A stretch of 64,000 nt of DNA, from positions 62,001-126,000 of the forward strand of contig SFEX01000003.1 of NCBI GenBank assembly GCA_004557075.1, read 5' to 3'. The position numbers and the translations under genes were made by a program. The notes under the pieces are model-generated. The model searched no databases. It saw only the letters and a list, made by a program, of their open reading frames with translations, and was not told where the DNA came from. Shown piece after piece: positions 9,877-18,099 of the stretch (its first letter is position 1; each line of letters begins with the position of its first letter). The stretch is from Clostridiales bacterium. GTDB taxonomy: Bacteria > Bacillota > Clostridia > Oscillospirales > Oscillospiraceae.

Positions 9877-10230
9877 ATCTTTGGTTAGTTCATAGCTCAT
9901 GTCAAGCAGCGCCTTAATTTGATCTTCCGGTACGCTGCCGTCGAGTGCAAGCGTTATCCAGCTTTCCTTGTTCATGTGATATGCCGGGAAAAAGCCGGGA
10001 GCCGTGCGCAGCGAGCCGATAAGAAGCGGGTCGCATTTGAGGTTTAAAATGTCCAGCATCCCCTCGCCCGGTAGTCCTAATTTTGCGCTCCGAATTTCCA
10101 TAATCAGCGCAAACCACTTGCGGCTGCCGCTGTGGCGGAAAACCTCGTAATTCGGATATTTCACCCACGGAAAGTCTGGCTCGACGTTATAATTTTCAAT
10201 TATGTAGGATTCCAATTGACTTCTGTTCAT
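9856..10230 (-). CDS. MmcQ/YjbR family protein
   Basis: Small cytosolic protein of the CyaY-like-fold MmcQ/YjbR family (PF04237), often annotated as DNA-binding with no proven role. The 124 residues show the usual family course: an N-terminal helix, PDFPWVKYPNYEVFRH, KWFALIMEI, LNLKCDP, APGFFPAYHMNKESWITLALDG, and a helical end. Its ATG overlaps the GH36 stop by 4 bp (ATGA), making it the distal gene of that operon. Confidence 0.85.
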   Translation of the reverse strand: MNRSQLESYIIENYNVEPDFPWVKYPNYEVFRHSGSRKWFALIMEIRSAKLGLPGEGMLDILNLKCDPLLIGSLRTAPGFFPAYHMNKESWITLALDGSVPEDQIKALLDMSYELTKDKKRGKA

Positions 10231-12563
10231 TTTATTTTCTCTATCGTATACAGCGCCGAGCCGAAATCGCCGAACATATGCAGCTTGGGATCGTAGCCTG
10301 TGCCTGTAAACTGACTGTTGAGCTTAACGCCCGCCATGATCGCGGCTCCCGAGAGTGTGTAATCCTCCGCGCCGTCTTGCATGGCAAAAACCTTGTTCAC
10401 GGTGCGAAGGACAATGCCGTCCGGGTGAAACTCCACAGGGGAGACGTGCTTGACAAGCCCGCCCAGCCGCTTTATAAATACCCTCTGCGCCTTGCAGCGG
10501 AGCCTGTACATACTCTCAGGCTCAAGAGCCTTGACCGGCAGTGCGTCAAAGCCTTCGGAGGCAGTGCAGAGCTTTTGGAAATGCCCGACGATATGCTCGG
10601 AGCCGTCCTTCGCTGCTATCTGCCAATGCACCTTATTATCCTTGCGCTCGTCAAAGCGGTAAAACCTGCCGAATTGCAGGGTGCGGCGGTGCGCCTTGTA
10701 GAACTCTATCTGCTCGCGTATCTCCTTTTTCTCAACGGCTGTCATGTATTTTAGCTCCAACTCGTAGCCGAGGACGCCGAAGGCCGCAACGTTAAAGCGC
10801 GTCGGCAGCGGCGTCTCCCTCAGCGTCTGCTGATGCGGCGCGGCGGAGACGTGCGCGCCCATGGTCGATTGCGGGTATAGGTAGCTCAGCCCCGACTGGA
10901 TGTCCAGCCGCTCTATCGGGTCTGTGTCGTCTGACGACCATATCTGCGGCGAATAGCACAGCATGCCGAGATCAAAGCGATTTCCACCGGATGAGCAGCT
11001 TTCAAAAAGAATATGCGGACGGGGCTTAAATATCCTGCCGAGGATCTCATAAAGCCCCATGATGTATCTGTGGGCAAATTCGCCCTGATTTTTAAGCTCC
11101 GGCGAATACGCATCGGACATATGCCGGTTCATATCCCATTTTACGTAGCTTATCTTCGCGCTGTCAAGCACGGAGCCGACCGAGCGCACGATGTAGTCCC
11201 GCACATCCCTGCGCGTCAGGTCAAGAAGAAGCTGATTTCTGCCGAAGCTCGGCCCTCCCACGGGCGGCTTTATAGCCCAGTCGGGGTGCTCCCTATAGAG
11301 CTTTGAGTCAACGTTAACGCTCTCAGGCTCAAACCACAGGCCGAATTTCATGCCCATGGCCTCAATATCCTCCGCGAATTTTCCGAGGCCGCCCGGCAGC
11401 TTCCTCAGATTGACATCGTAATCACCCAGCCCTGCCGTATCGGAGTTTCTGTCGCCGAACCATCCGTCGTCAAGGACGAAAAGCTCCACGCCGAGCTTTT
11501 TTGCTCTGCGTGCCAGTTTCAGGAGCTTTCCGCGGGTGAATTTAAAAAAACAGGCTTCCCAGTCGTTTATAAGCACCGGGCGTTCGATATTTTTCCAGTC
11601 GCCGCGAACAATATTGTTGTTGACAAATTCATGGAAGTTGTGGCTGAGTCCGTTAAAGCCGCCGTCGGAGAAAGTCATGACAGCCTCGGGCGCTTCAAAG
11701 CTCTCTCCGCTGCGGAGAGTCCACTCAAAGCAGTGGGGGTTTATGCCGAGCTGCACGCGCACAAGGTCGTGGTTTGATCTCTCCACAACACCCATGTGAT
11801 TGCCGCTGTAGACAAGGTTAAAGCCCCACGCCCTGCCGCTGTCCTCGCAGGTGTTTTTCTCTGACAGCAGAAAGCCGGGGTTGTGGCGGTTTGATGACGC
11901 GCCTGTCGTTGACGAATTGACATACATTCCGTATTCAACCGCGCGGACATGGCGGTGAGCTTCCTTTATCCAGCCGCCGTCAAAGCTGTGCATATAAAAG
12001 CCGCAGTCAGCCATGTCAAGGCTCATGCTCATGAACCTGCGCAGCGATATCTCGCCCTCTCCGCTGTTTTTTATAACGCTCCTGCGGGCGATAACGTTCG
12101 ATTCGTAAAACACTGTGTAGTATAGTTTTAGCTCTATATCGTGCGTTTTTTCCGCCATGCTTATTATGAGCGTCCGCGCCTGCTTTGTATCGTCGTACGC
12201 GTTCGGCAGGCTCTCCATCGGCACGCAGCCATCTACAATTTCATGACTTGCATAGATAAAGTCGTTTGCGAAACTGCCGTCGGGGAGCTTTGCCTCAATG
12301 GGCGTCTGGCGATAGTCGCCCCTGCCGACGCCCGACCACTCAAGGCACAGCGCGTCAAGGCAGTAGTTATTATCCGACGTATCGTACATCACGCTGCTGC
12401 CGAGCTGCAGCTCATGCTTCACGGCAAGCGGCTCGACGTCGCCCTCCGGAATGCGCGCGCCGTAATGAATGTGCTCAAGATGCCCGAATTTCGTTACTCT
12501 GAATATGTAGCTTGTGTCCTTCGTGCAGAGTAAAAACACTCCGTCGTTCACTGAAATGCTCAT
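10227..12563 (-). CDS. GH36 alpha-galactosidase
   Basis: Glycoside hydrolase family 36 enzyme releasing terminal alpha-galactose, as from raffinose, stachyose or melibiose. At 778 residues it has the usual N-terminal beta-supersandwich, catalytic barrel and C-terminal beta domain. The nucleophile Asp is in YVKWDMNRH (about residue 477), and the acid/base Asp is in WSSDDTDPIERLDIQ (about residue 541). FVLDDGWFG, GLWFEPE and FESCSSGGNRFD are further GH36 motifs. No signal peptide, so it acts in the cytoplasm on imported sugar. SD GAGGTGAGG precedes the ATG. No sugar transporter is adjacent. Confidence 0.95.
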   Translation of the reverse strand: MSISVNDGVFLLCTKDTSYIFRVTKFGHLEHIHYGARIPEGDVEPLAVKHELQLGSSVMYDTSDNNYCLDALCLEWSGVGRGDYRQTPIEAKLPDGSFANDFIYASHEIVDGCVPMESLPNAYDDTKQARTLIISMAEKTHDIELKLYYTVFYESNVIARRSVIKNSGEGEISLRRFMSMSLDMADCGFYMHSFDGGWIKEAHRHVRAVEYGMYVNSSTTGASSNRHNPGFLLSEKNTCEDSGRAWGFNLVYSGNHMGVVERSNHDLVRVQLGINPHCFEWTLRSGESFEAPEAVMTFSDGGFNGLSHNFHEFVNNNIVRGDWKNIERPVLINDWEACFFKFTRGKLLKLARRAKKLGVELFVLDDGWFGDRNSDTAGLGDYDVNLRKLPGGLGKFAEDIEAMGMKFGLWFEPESVNVDSKLYREHPDWAIKPPVGGPSFGRNQLLLDLTRRDVRDYIVRSVGSVLDSAKISYVKWDMNRHMSDAYSPELKNQGEFAHRYIMGLYEILGRIFKPRPHILFESCSSGGNRFDLGMLCYSPQIWSSDDTDPIERLDIQSGLSYLYPQSTMGAHVSAAPHQQTLRETPLPTRFNVAAFGVLGYELELKYMTAVEKKEIREQIEFYKAHRRTLQFGRFYRFDERKDNKVHWQIAAKDGSEHIVGHFQKLCTASEGFDALPVKALEPESMYRLRCKAQRVFIKRLGGLVKHVSPVEFHPDGIVLRTVNKVFAMQDGAEDYTLSGAAIMAGVKLNSQFTGTGYDPKLHMFGDFGSALYTIEKIK

Positions 12564-12603
12564 AGCCTCACCTCTGCTTCAGCATAACACAAGCCCGCAC
12601 TTC

Positions 12604-12741
12604 TTACAAGTCGGTTTTATCCCGCTCCCCCGCTCCCCGGCGACGGGCTATGACGTTTCTCACCTTTGTTACCAAAAACGACGCCAGAAGTCCCAGAACG
12701 ACCGGCAGCAATATTGCGGTCAGCAGCATTTTAATATCCAC
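12604..12741 (-). CDS. Small cationic single-span membrane peptide (45 aa)
   Basis: A short frame with a GTG start at 12741 and SD GAGGTG six bases upstream (an in-frame ATG at 12730 is an alternative). The peptide runs MDIKMLLTAILLPVVLGL and continues as a hydrophobic stretch to about residue 25, then has a basic tail (KVRNVIARRRGAGERDK). A single span with a Pro in the membrane segment followed by Arg/Lys recalls Fst/TxpA-type toxins and other small regulators, but I cannot assign it. The gene ends 40 bp before the alpha-galactosidase and may be co-transcribed with it. Its homologue status is unknown. Confidence 0.5.
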   Translation of the reverse strand: MDIKMLLTAILLPVVLGLLASFLVTKVRNVIARRRGAGERDKTDL

Positions 12742-12809
12742 GGCACACCTCGATTTTTATTTTATATGTTTATTTTGCTCAAGCCGGGCGAAAAAAGTCC
12801 TATTAAATA

Positions 12810-12838
12810 TTGCCAAGGATTATTTAAAATGATAAAAT
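12810..12838 (+). promoter_or_regulatory. Promoter of the ABC-F gene
   Basis: TTGCCA (12810-12815) and TAAAAT (12833-12838) are 17 bp apart and end 29 bp before the ATG at 12868. Confidence 0.55.
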
Positions 12839-12867
12839 TAGTTTATTATTTTATCGAGGTAACGCAA

Positions 12868-14472
12868 ATGATTTCTGTAAACGACCTTTCCATAAATTTT
12901 GCGGGCAACGTTCTGTTCTCCCGCGTTGATCTGCAATTTACCGCCGGAAACTGCTACGGCATCATCGGAGCAAACGGCGCGGGCAAATCGACCTTTATAA
13001 AAATACTCTCCGGCGAGCTTGAGCCGTCGACCGGCAGCGTCAGCATCGCGCCCAAAAAGCGCATGAGCGTACTCAAGCAGAATCAGAGCATGTACGACGA
13101 CTATTCCGTGATGGACACCGTGATAATGGGCAATCAGCGGCTTTACGACTGCGGCAAGGAAAAGGACGCAATATACGATAAGCCTGATTTCTTCGACGAA
13201 GACGGCATCCGTGCCGCCGAGCTTGAGGAGGAATTTGCGGAGCTTGGCGGCTGGGAGGCCGAATCCGACGCAAGCCGCATTTTGCAGGGGCTTGGCGTAT
13301 CCCCCGCGTTCCACGACACGCTCATGCGCGATATGGATCCGAGGCTCAAGGTCAAGGTTCTGCTTGCGCAGGCGCTGTTCGGCAGTCCCGACATAATCCT
13401 GCTCGACGAGCCGACGAACAACCTCGACCTCGCCAGCGTTGTATGGCTTGAGGATTTCCTCATGGACTATGACGGCACTGTGCTCGTCGTGTCCCATGAC
13501 CGCTACTTCCTCAACAATGTCTGCACCCACATCGTCGATATCGACTACGGCAAGATAAAAATGTACGTCGGCAACTACGATTTCTGGTATGAGTCGAGCC
13601 AGCTCATGCAGAAGCTCATAAAGGATCAGAACAAGAAGGCCGAGCAGAAGATAGCGGAGCTGCAAAGCTTCATCTCCCGCTTTGCCGCCAATAAGTCCAA
13701 GTCGCGTCAGGCCACCAGCCGCAGAAAGCTGCTGGATAAGCTCACCGTTGAGGAGCTGCCCGCCTCCGGCCGTCGCTACCCATGGGTCGGCTTCAAGGCC
13801 GACCGCGAGCCGGGCAAGGACAGGCTGTTTGTCACCGAGGTCAGCAAGACGGTCGACGGCGTGAAGCTTTTAAACAATGTCAGCTTCATCGTCGGCAAGG
13901 AGGACAAGATCGCGATTTTAGGCAAGAATGAGCTTGCCGTCACGATGCTGTTTAAGATACTCATGGGCGAGGAGGAGCCGGATTCGGGCTCTGTCAAGTG
14001 GGGCGCATCCACCACTCAGGCGTACTTCCCCAAGGATCACAACAGCTTCTTTGAAAACTGCGACTATGACCTCATGGACTGGATGCGCCAGTTTTCCGAG
14101 GATAAGCGCGAGAGCTATCTGCGAACCTTCCTCGGGCGTATGCTTTTCTCAGGCGACGATGTTTACAAGCCCGTAAAGGTACTCTCCGGCGGCGAAAAGG
14201 TGCGCTGCATGATTAGCAAGATGATGCTGTCCGGCGCGAACTTCCTTGTTTTTGACCAGCCGACGAACCACCTTGACCTTGAGAGCATCGCGGCGCTCAA
14301 TAACGGCATGGAGGCGTTTAAGCACAACATCATTTTCTCAAGCCACGACCATCAGCTCACCCAGACGGTCGCCAACCGCATAATTGAGATAACCGACGAC
14401 GGTATAATCGACCGCATGTGCTGCTTCGATGAGTATATGAACCTGACCGGCATGGAGCAGGATATAAGATAA
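12868..14472 (+). CDS. ABC-F family ATPase (YkpA-like)
   Basis: Cytosolic duplicated ATPase of the ABC-F class, which acts on ribosomes and lacks membrane domains. The ATG at 12868 follows CGAGGTAACGC and gives 534 residues. Domain 1 has Walker A GANGAGKST, Walker B ILLDEPTNNLD and the H-loop VVSHDRYFLNN. A charged linker (about 245-310) joins domain 2, which ends with LSGGEKVRCMI, VFDQPTNHLDLESIAALNNG and SSHDHQ. Domain 1 has MDPRLKVKVLLAQAL where LSGGE would be, and domain 2 has GKNELAVTMLF in place of Walker A. I believe these are traits of the YkpA subfamily rather than damage. Confidence 0.9.
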   Translation: MISVNDLSINFAGNVLFSRVDLQFTAGNCYGIIGANGAGKSTFIKILSGELEPSTGSVSIAPKKRMSVLKQNQSMYDDYSVMDTVIMGNQRLYDCGKEKDAIYDKPDFFDEDGIRAAELEEEFAELGGWEAESDASRILQGLGVSPAFHDTLMRDMDPRLKVKVLLAQALFGSPDIILLDEPTNNLDLASVVWLEDFLMDYDGTVLVVSHDRYFLNNVCTHIVDIDYGKIKMYVGNYDFWYESSQLMQKLIKDQNKKAEQKIAELQSFISRFAANKSKSRQATSRRKLLDKLTVEELPASGRRYPWVGFKADREPGKDRLFVTEVSKTVDGVKLLNNVSFIVGKEDKIAILGKNELAVTMLFKILMGEEEPDSGSVKWGASTTQAYFPKDHNSFFENCDYDLMDWMRQFSEDKRESYLRTFLGRMLFSGDDVYKPVKVLSGGEKVRCMISKMMLSGANFLVFDQPTNHLDLESIAALNNGMEAFKHNIIFSSHDHQLTQTVANRIIEITDDGIIDRMCCFDEYMNLTGMEQDIR

Positions 14473-14477
14473 GCGTT

Positions 14478-14513
14478 AAAAAGCGCATCCTTTTTGCAAA
14501 GGATGCGCTTTTT
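14478..14513. terminator. Bidirectional terminator
   Basis: A 16-bp stem (14478-14493 with 14498-14513, AAAAAGCGCATCCTTT arms) with a 4-base loop lies between the convergent ABC-F and DUF4367 genes. Confidence 0.85.
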
Positions 14514-14516
14514 TAT

Positions 14517-15269
14517 TTAGTTGCTGTCTAAATCTGCCATGACCGCATCCGTTAACTGCTGATCCGGCTCAATGCTTATCAGCATATTTCTCGCTTGGGT
14601 TATCTTATCATAAGAGCTGCAATACATCGTAAAGAAATAATCCTCGTTTGTCCAAATGAATGCCACCGCTTTCTCTCCGGACTCTCCAAAAACGATCTGC
14701 ATTACATCATGTCCGTTAAGTCTTACATACTCTACCTTGCTCCCTTCCGAATCAACGTATGGCCCGACATCGTGGGATGGATCATCCGGCATCGTCTCCT
14801 GCTTATAGCCTATATAATCACCGTCGGTCGATGAATATTCAAAAGATACAAAGTCGCGCTGGTACGTCACATTTGACCGCGCAAATCCGTTGGGGATATA
14901 TCCTATGCTGTAAATGAGCTCGATCTCCTTGGGCGCGTTTTTTACGGTATCCTCATCAGCGGTGAAATAGTAGTATGTGCCGGTATCATGCGCAAATATT
15001 TTCATCACCTCTTCCCGCACCTCCGGTATCGCCATTGCGGAGGTCGCAAGCAGAGCCGTGATAATGGCCGCGATGAGCAGCTTTTTTGCCGTTGTGTTGA
15101 CGCGATGCCATGCTTTTGACCTGCTCTTTTTTATGAGCTCTCCGGCTTTTTGCTCAAATTTTTCGGAGAAAGTATAGTCTATCTTCTCCTCGGGCGGGAC
15201 ATCCGAAAAGTCCGAGAGAGCGGACGCAAGGAGAGTTTCTTCAAATATAGACATAGTTTTTTTAATCAT
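14517..15269 (-). CDS. DUF4367 membrane protein, probable anti-sigma partner
   Basis: 250-residue single-span protein. The cytoplasmic N-terminus (to about 60) is charged, a membrane segment follows (KKLLIAAIITALLATSAMAI, about 63-82), and the extracytoplasmic part contains the DUF4367-like region with IGYIPNGF, YVRLNGHDVMQI and AVAFIWTNEDYFFTMYCS. Such proteins usually follow an ECF sigma gene and are thought to hold it at the membrane. Here it overlaps the sigma gene by 8 bp. No zinc finger is visible, so the sigma-binding mode differs from the first pair in this window. Confidence 0.75.
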   Translation of the reverse strand: MIKKTMSIFEETLLASALSDFSDVPPEEKIDYTFSEKFEQKAGELIKKSRSKAWHRVNTTAKKLLIAAIITALLATSAMAIPEVREEVMKIFAHDTGTYYYFTADEDTVKNAPKEIELIYSIGYIPNGFARSNVTYQRDFVSFEYSSTDGDYIGYKQETMPDDPSHDVGPYVDSEGSKVEYVRLNGHDVMQIVFGESGEKAVAFIWTNEDYFFTMYCSSYDKITQARNMLISIEPDQQLTDAVMADLDSN

Positions 15270-15816
15270 CGAACACCATTCCCTCCTGAATGCAAAATTC
15301 TATGAGCTTTTTTCTGCCACGCGTTACCTGCTGGCGCACGGTCGATGCTTTTCTGCCGAGAAGCTGCGCCGTCTCGTGTGCTTTCAGACCGTAAACGCAG
15401 TGCATAAGAAGCACATCGCGGTACATATCCGGCAGTTTATCAATGGCCTTCATCAGCTTTTTGTAATCGTCGGACATTGCGACCTTCTCAAACACGCCAT
15501 CGCCGTCGGCAAAATCAAGCTCGTCTATGTCAAGCTCCGAATCCCGGCGCTGTTTTTTCGGCAGGAGGTTCAGAGCAGCGTTTTTTGCCGCCGTGAGGAC
15601 ATATGCTTTTATGAGCGCATCATCGCATTCAGGCAGAGCCTTAATGTTCCGCGCTATGCCAAGCAGCGCGTTCTGAACGGCATCCTCGGCATCGTATTCG
15701 TCACTCAGAATCACGTTTGCGACATAGAACATCTGCTTTCTGTAGCCGTAATATATTCTCTCAAACCGCAGCATATCCTCCGCATCATCTATGACGGCGG
15801 CATACAGCATAAGCAA
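15262..15816 (-). CDS. ECF-type RNA polymerase sigma factor
   Basis: Sigma-70 family factor with region 2 (FERIYYGYRKQMFYVANVIL, then EYDAEDAVQNALLGIARNI) and region 4 (LPDMYRDVLLMHCVYGLKAHETAQLLG, then STVRQQVTRGRKKLIEF). The start is uncertain. The frame is open to an ATG at 15852 with no ribosome site. A TTG at 15816 with GGGAGG nine bases upstream, or the ATG at 15810, fits relatives better; I used the TTG (184 residues). A separate short frame with a strong ribosome site overlaps the start (15789-15884), hinting at translational coupling. Confidence 0.82.
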   Translation of the reverse strand: MLMLYAAVIDDAEDMLRFERIYYGYRKQMFYVANVILSDEYDAEDAVQNALLGIARNIKALPECDDALIKAYVLTAAKNAALNLLPKKQRRDSELDIDELDFADGDGVFEKVAMSDDYKKLMKAIDKLPDMYRDVLLMHCVYGLKAHETAQLLGRKASTVRQQVTRGRKKLIEFCIQEGMVFDD

Positions 15817-15884
15817 GACAGTATCCCTCCCCTCTTTAGTTCTTTCCAGCATATCACATTCAGAGACAATTTACGAGGTTTCAT
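15789..15884 (-). CDS. Possible leader ORF overlapping the sigma start (31 aa)
   Basis: An ATG at 15884 preceded by AAGGAGGGATAAGC opens a 31-codon frame (MKPRKLSLNVICWKELKR and a Cys-rich end) that runs out of frame across the beginning of the sigma factor gene. The ribosome site is the best in this leader. It may couple or meter translation of the sigma gene, or be a relic; the peptide resembles nothing I know. Confidence 0.3.
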   Translation of the reverse strand: MKPRKLSLNVICWKELKRGGILSCLCCMPPS

Positions 15885-15989
15885 GCTTATCCCTCCTTAT
15901 TCATTTTTGCCCCTCTGCATATTGAGACAGGCAAAATCCAGAAATTAATACACGATTTTTAAAATTTTTCAAAATTTCTCAGGAAATTA

Positions 15990-16018
15990 TTGCATCTTAT
16001 AAAAACATTTGCTATAAT
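15990..16018 (+). promoter_or_regulatory. Promoter A of the exported-protein cassette
   Basis: TTGCAT (15990-15995) and TATAAT (16013-16018) are 17 bp apart. The box and the following leader (through AATTTTTCCGC near 16065) are closely related to a second copy at 17762-17790 and onward. Confidence 0.7.
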
Positions 16019-16115
16019 TGTTTTACAAATCACTGTCGAATTTGTATAAACAGCACAATTTTTCCGCTCGCAGTAAGTTTTTAGGACTATGTAGAACAAG
16101 AACGGAGGTGCAGTT

Positions 16116-16242
16116 ATGAAAAAGAATTAAAACGCACAGCAAGACACTGACCGGCTCTGGCAGCTATCGCTGCACAACCACCTACACACTTTATGCAAGC
16201 ACCGCGGAAACCATCAAGCTCGTTAAATATGCATCGTATTGA
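16116..16242 (+). pseudogene. Remnant of a small secreted protein gene
   Basis: GGAGGTG and an ATG at 16116 open a frame that stops after four codons (MKKN). Immediately beyond, in another frame (16129-16242), a 37-codon stretch reads KTHSKTLTGSGSYRCTTTYT and on to KLVKYASY before TGA. It looks like the start and the C-terminal end of one gene joined by deletion. It lies between promoter A and the intact exported protein at 16283. The interpretation is inference. Confidence 0.4.
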
Positions 16243-16282
16243 CAATAGGCAGTTAGAAGCAATACATAAGGAGATAAATATA

Positions 16283-17350
16283 ATGAAATTCAGAAAATTC
16301 TTGTGCTTTGTGCTAATATTAGCAATGATGATGTCACTGGGTGTGACTGCATTTGCTGAAGATGTAAATGAAAATATGCCAAAATCGGTATATAATGAAC
16401 AATTAACACATGAAGCTGATATAATAGATATAGAGACGCTCAATAGTGTTGACAGTTCTCTTATTGATGGGCATCTTATCAGAGAAGACAACACAATAAG
16501 TTCCGTAACTATAGATGATGTTGACCGGATAATCTATGAGCGAGGCATAGCTGTTCTAAGGGGCGACGCTCAGAAAGTAAGTGAGTTGGAAGCCAAACTT
16601 GATGATCTTGGCGTCAGAGATAGCTCTCCTGAGGAGATAAAGGCACTTTCAGTGGATTCTATTCAGGCTGCAGAATTAGCAAGCAGTAGTGTAACATTTA
16701 AAACTACTAACTATACTGCAACTGCTAACGGAAAAACATATGAGATTAAAAAGACAACTGCATTGCCAACTACCTCCTGCAACCTGTTTCATTCCGCAGC
16801 AGTAAACAACACAACCACTTCGTCAAGTGTTGCTTCCGGCCACTATCAACTTTTAAAAGTAGCGGGCACGTGTATGGCCGGTGTGGTCAATTCTACCTTA
16901 GGAAAGTTTGTTTCAGCCTATGATACACTCAAGTCAGTTATTTCCGGCTTTTCCAGTTCCACGGTTGTTTATGGTATTACAGCAAGTTATTCATGTGCCG
17001 CTTTAGAGCAAGTTAGTTTTTATCAGTACAAAACATCGAGTGGTAGTTGGTCTTCTTTTGCAACCAGCAGTTATGCTCAGACTGCATTTAGCAGTACAAT
17101 TTTTAGTACAAATTATGCGGGAGGAAGTAAGCAAGGATTGAATATGAGCATCAATGCGCTTGAAGACACAATCTACTCGTCTTACTCCTACAACACTGGC
17201 ACAATGCTCGAAAGATATTTTACTACATATATCTTTGACAAAAAGTCGCAAGTAACCAATGTAAGCTTTTATCACGACGCAAATGGTACAAAAAAGACAA
17301 TTAAGACTTTAGGCATGCTCTGTCCTACGTCAACATCTGATATTCATTAA
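16283..17350 (+). CDS. Secreted protein of unknown function
   Basis: 355 residues starting at the ATG at 16283 (SD AAGGAG). A clear signal peptide (MKFRKFLCFVLILAMMMSLG, likely cut after AFA at about residue 25) is followed by an acidic, helical segment to about residue 120 and then a Ser/Thr/Tyr-rich part with motifs such as YTATANGKTYEIKKT and GTCMAGVVNSTLGKFVSAYD. I do not recognise a family. No LPXTG or lipobox, so it is probably released or non-covalently surface-bound. Base composition is much more A+T-rich than its neighbours, suggesting transfer. The zinc-ribbon protein gene follows 18 bp downstream. Confidence 0.7.
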   Translation: MKFRKFLCFVLILAMMMSLGVTAFAEDVNENMPKSVYNEQLTHEADIIDIETLNSVDSSLIDGHLIREDNTISSVTIDDVDRIIYERGIAVLRGDAQKVSELEAKLDDLGVRDSSPEEIKALSVDSIQAAELASSSVTFKTTNYTATANGKTYEIKKTTALPTTSCNLFHSAAVNNTTTSSSVASGHYQLLKVAGTCMAGVVNSTLGKFVSAYDTLKSVISGFSSSTVVYGITASYSCAALEQVSFYQYKTSSGSWSSFATSSYAQTAFSSTIFSTNYAGGSKQGLNMSINALEDTIYSSYSYNTGTMLERYFTTYIFDKKSQVTNVSFYHDANGTKKTIKTLGMLCPTSTSDIH

Positions 17351-17368
17351 TTCTTTAAAGGACTGATA

Positions 17369-17647
17369 ATGATGAGAGATCCGAACAAGGATAGAAACCG
17401 GGCGCTGATAATAATGTTAACCCTAATACTTTGCAGCATCCTGATAACGGATATCACAGAGATACCGGCGTTCAGCATACTCGGTATAGTAGGAGTCGTT
17501 GCATATGTGGTTTTGGACTTCATATTCTGGATCTGCCCTTACTGCAAAAAACAGCTTCCTTTCAGAAGCTATAAGCTTGATTATTGCCCGTATTGCGGGA
17601 AGCGTTTAACGGCTCCTGAATCCGATGAATCTTCCAATGAAGAATAG
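17369..17647 (+). CDS. Small membrane protein with zinc ribbon
   Basis: 92 residues. Two hydrophobic segments (about 13-26 and 33-53) are followed by a cytoplasmic CPYCKK...CPYCGK zinc ribbon (four Cys, spacing CX2C-X14-CX2C) and an acidic tail. AAAGGA precedes the first of two adjacent ATGs. It lies 18 bp after the secreted-protein gene and is likely co-transcribed with it. No function is known; the position recalls the second zinc-ribbon protein at 18655. Confidence 0.65.
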   Translation: MMRDPNKDRNRALIIMLTLILCSILITDITEIPAFSILGIVGVVAYVVLDFIFWICPYCKKQLPFRSYKLDYCPYCGKRLTAPESDESSNEE

Positions 17648-17761
17648 CCCCTGACGATTTCGAGTTTTTTCAGCATTGTGTATCAATTTCTTGTTTTTCG
17701 TTGTCTTAATAGGTGTAGGGAAAATCAAGAAAAGTGCAATATAATTTTTAGGAAAAAATTG

Positions 17762-17790
17762 TTGCACTGTATAGTAATATTTGCTATAAT
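17762..17790 (+). promoter_or_regulatory. Promoter B, paralogue of promoter A
   Basis: TTGCAC (17762-17767) and TATAAT (17785-17790) are 17 bp apart. The flanks match promoter A (AGGAAA upstream; TTGTATAAAtAGCAtAATTTcCGC downstream), so the regulatory segment appears duplicated. The rest of 17800-17975 has no gene that I can support. Confidence 0.65.
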
Positions 17791-17975
17791 AATATCACAA
17801 ATGCCGATCAGCATTGTATAAATAGCATAATTTCCGCATCATTGCTTTCCACACGGTAAGTCCATCAGCTCTTTGTAAGATTGGGCTATAATACGCTTTG
17901 AAAAATTCGACGATGTCCCATCATATATAAATTTCAGTAAATAGCCTCTTTCCCATAAAAAAACACACAAAACGG

Positions 17976-18018
17976 TTTCCTGCATCTGTCCTTGAGAGGT
18001 GCAGGAAATTGCATTTTT
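17976..18018 (+). terminator. Hairpin with T-run between promoter B and the lipoprotein gene
   Basis: TTTCCTGCA (17976-17984) pairs with TGCAGGAAA (18000-18008) and is followed by TTGCATTTTTT. It could end or attenuate transcripts from promoter B. A TTGACT-18-ACAATA box at about 18032-18061 could then serve the lipoprotein gene. Confidence 0.5.
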
Positions 18019-18099
18019 TGTATAATTTTTGTATTGACTTTCTCGACTTTTTTTGTCACAATACCCATGGAGGAAAAATATAGAAAGGACGTGCCGTTT

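Noticed and set aside
12650..12832. 60-codon plus-strand frame before the ABC-F gene
   Set aside because: It is antisense to the 45-residue peptide gene and has no ribosome site.
13900..13960. Frameshift or decay in the ABC-F second nucleotide site
   Set aside because: The frame is intact and the remaining motifs are perfect; the altered Walker A is likely a subfamily trait.
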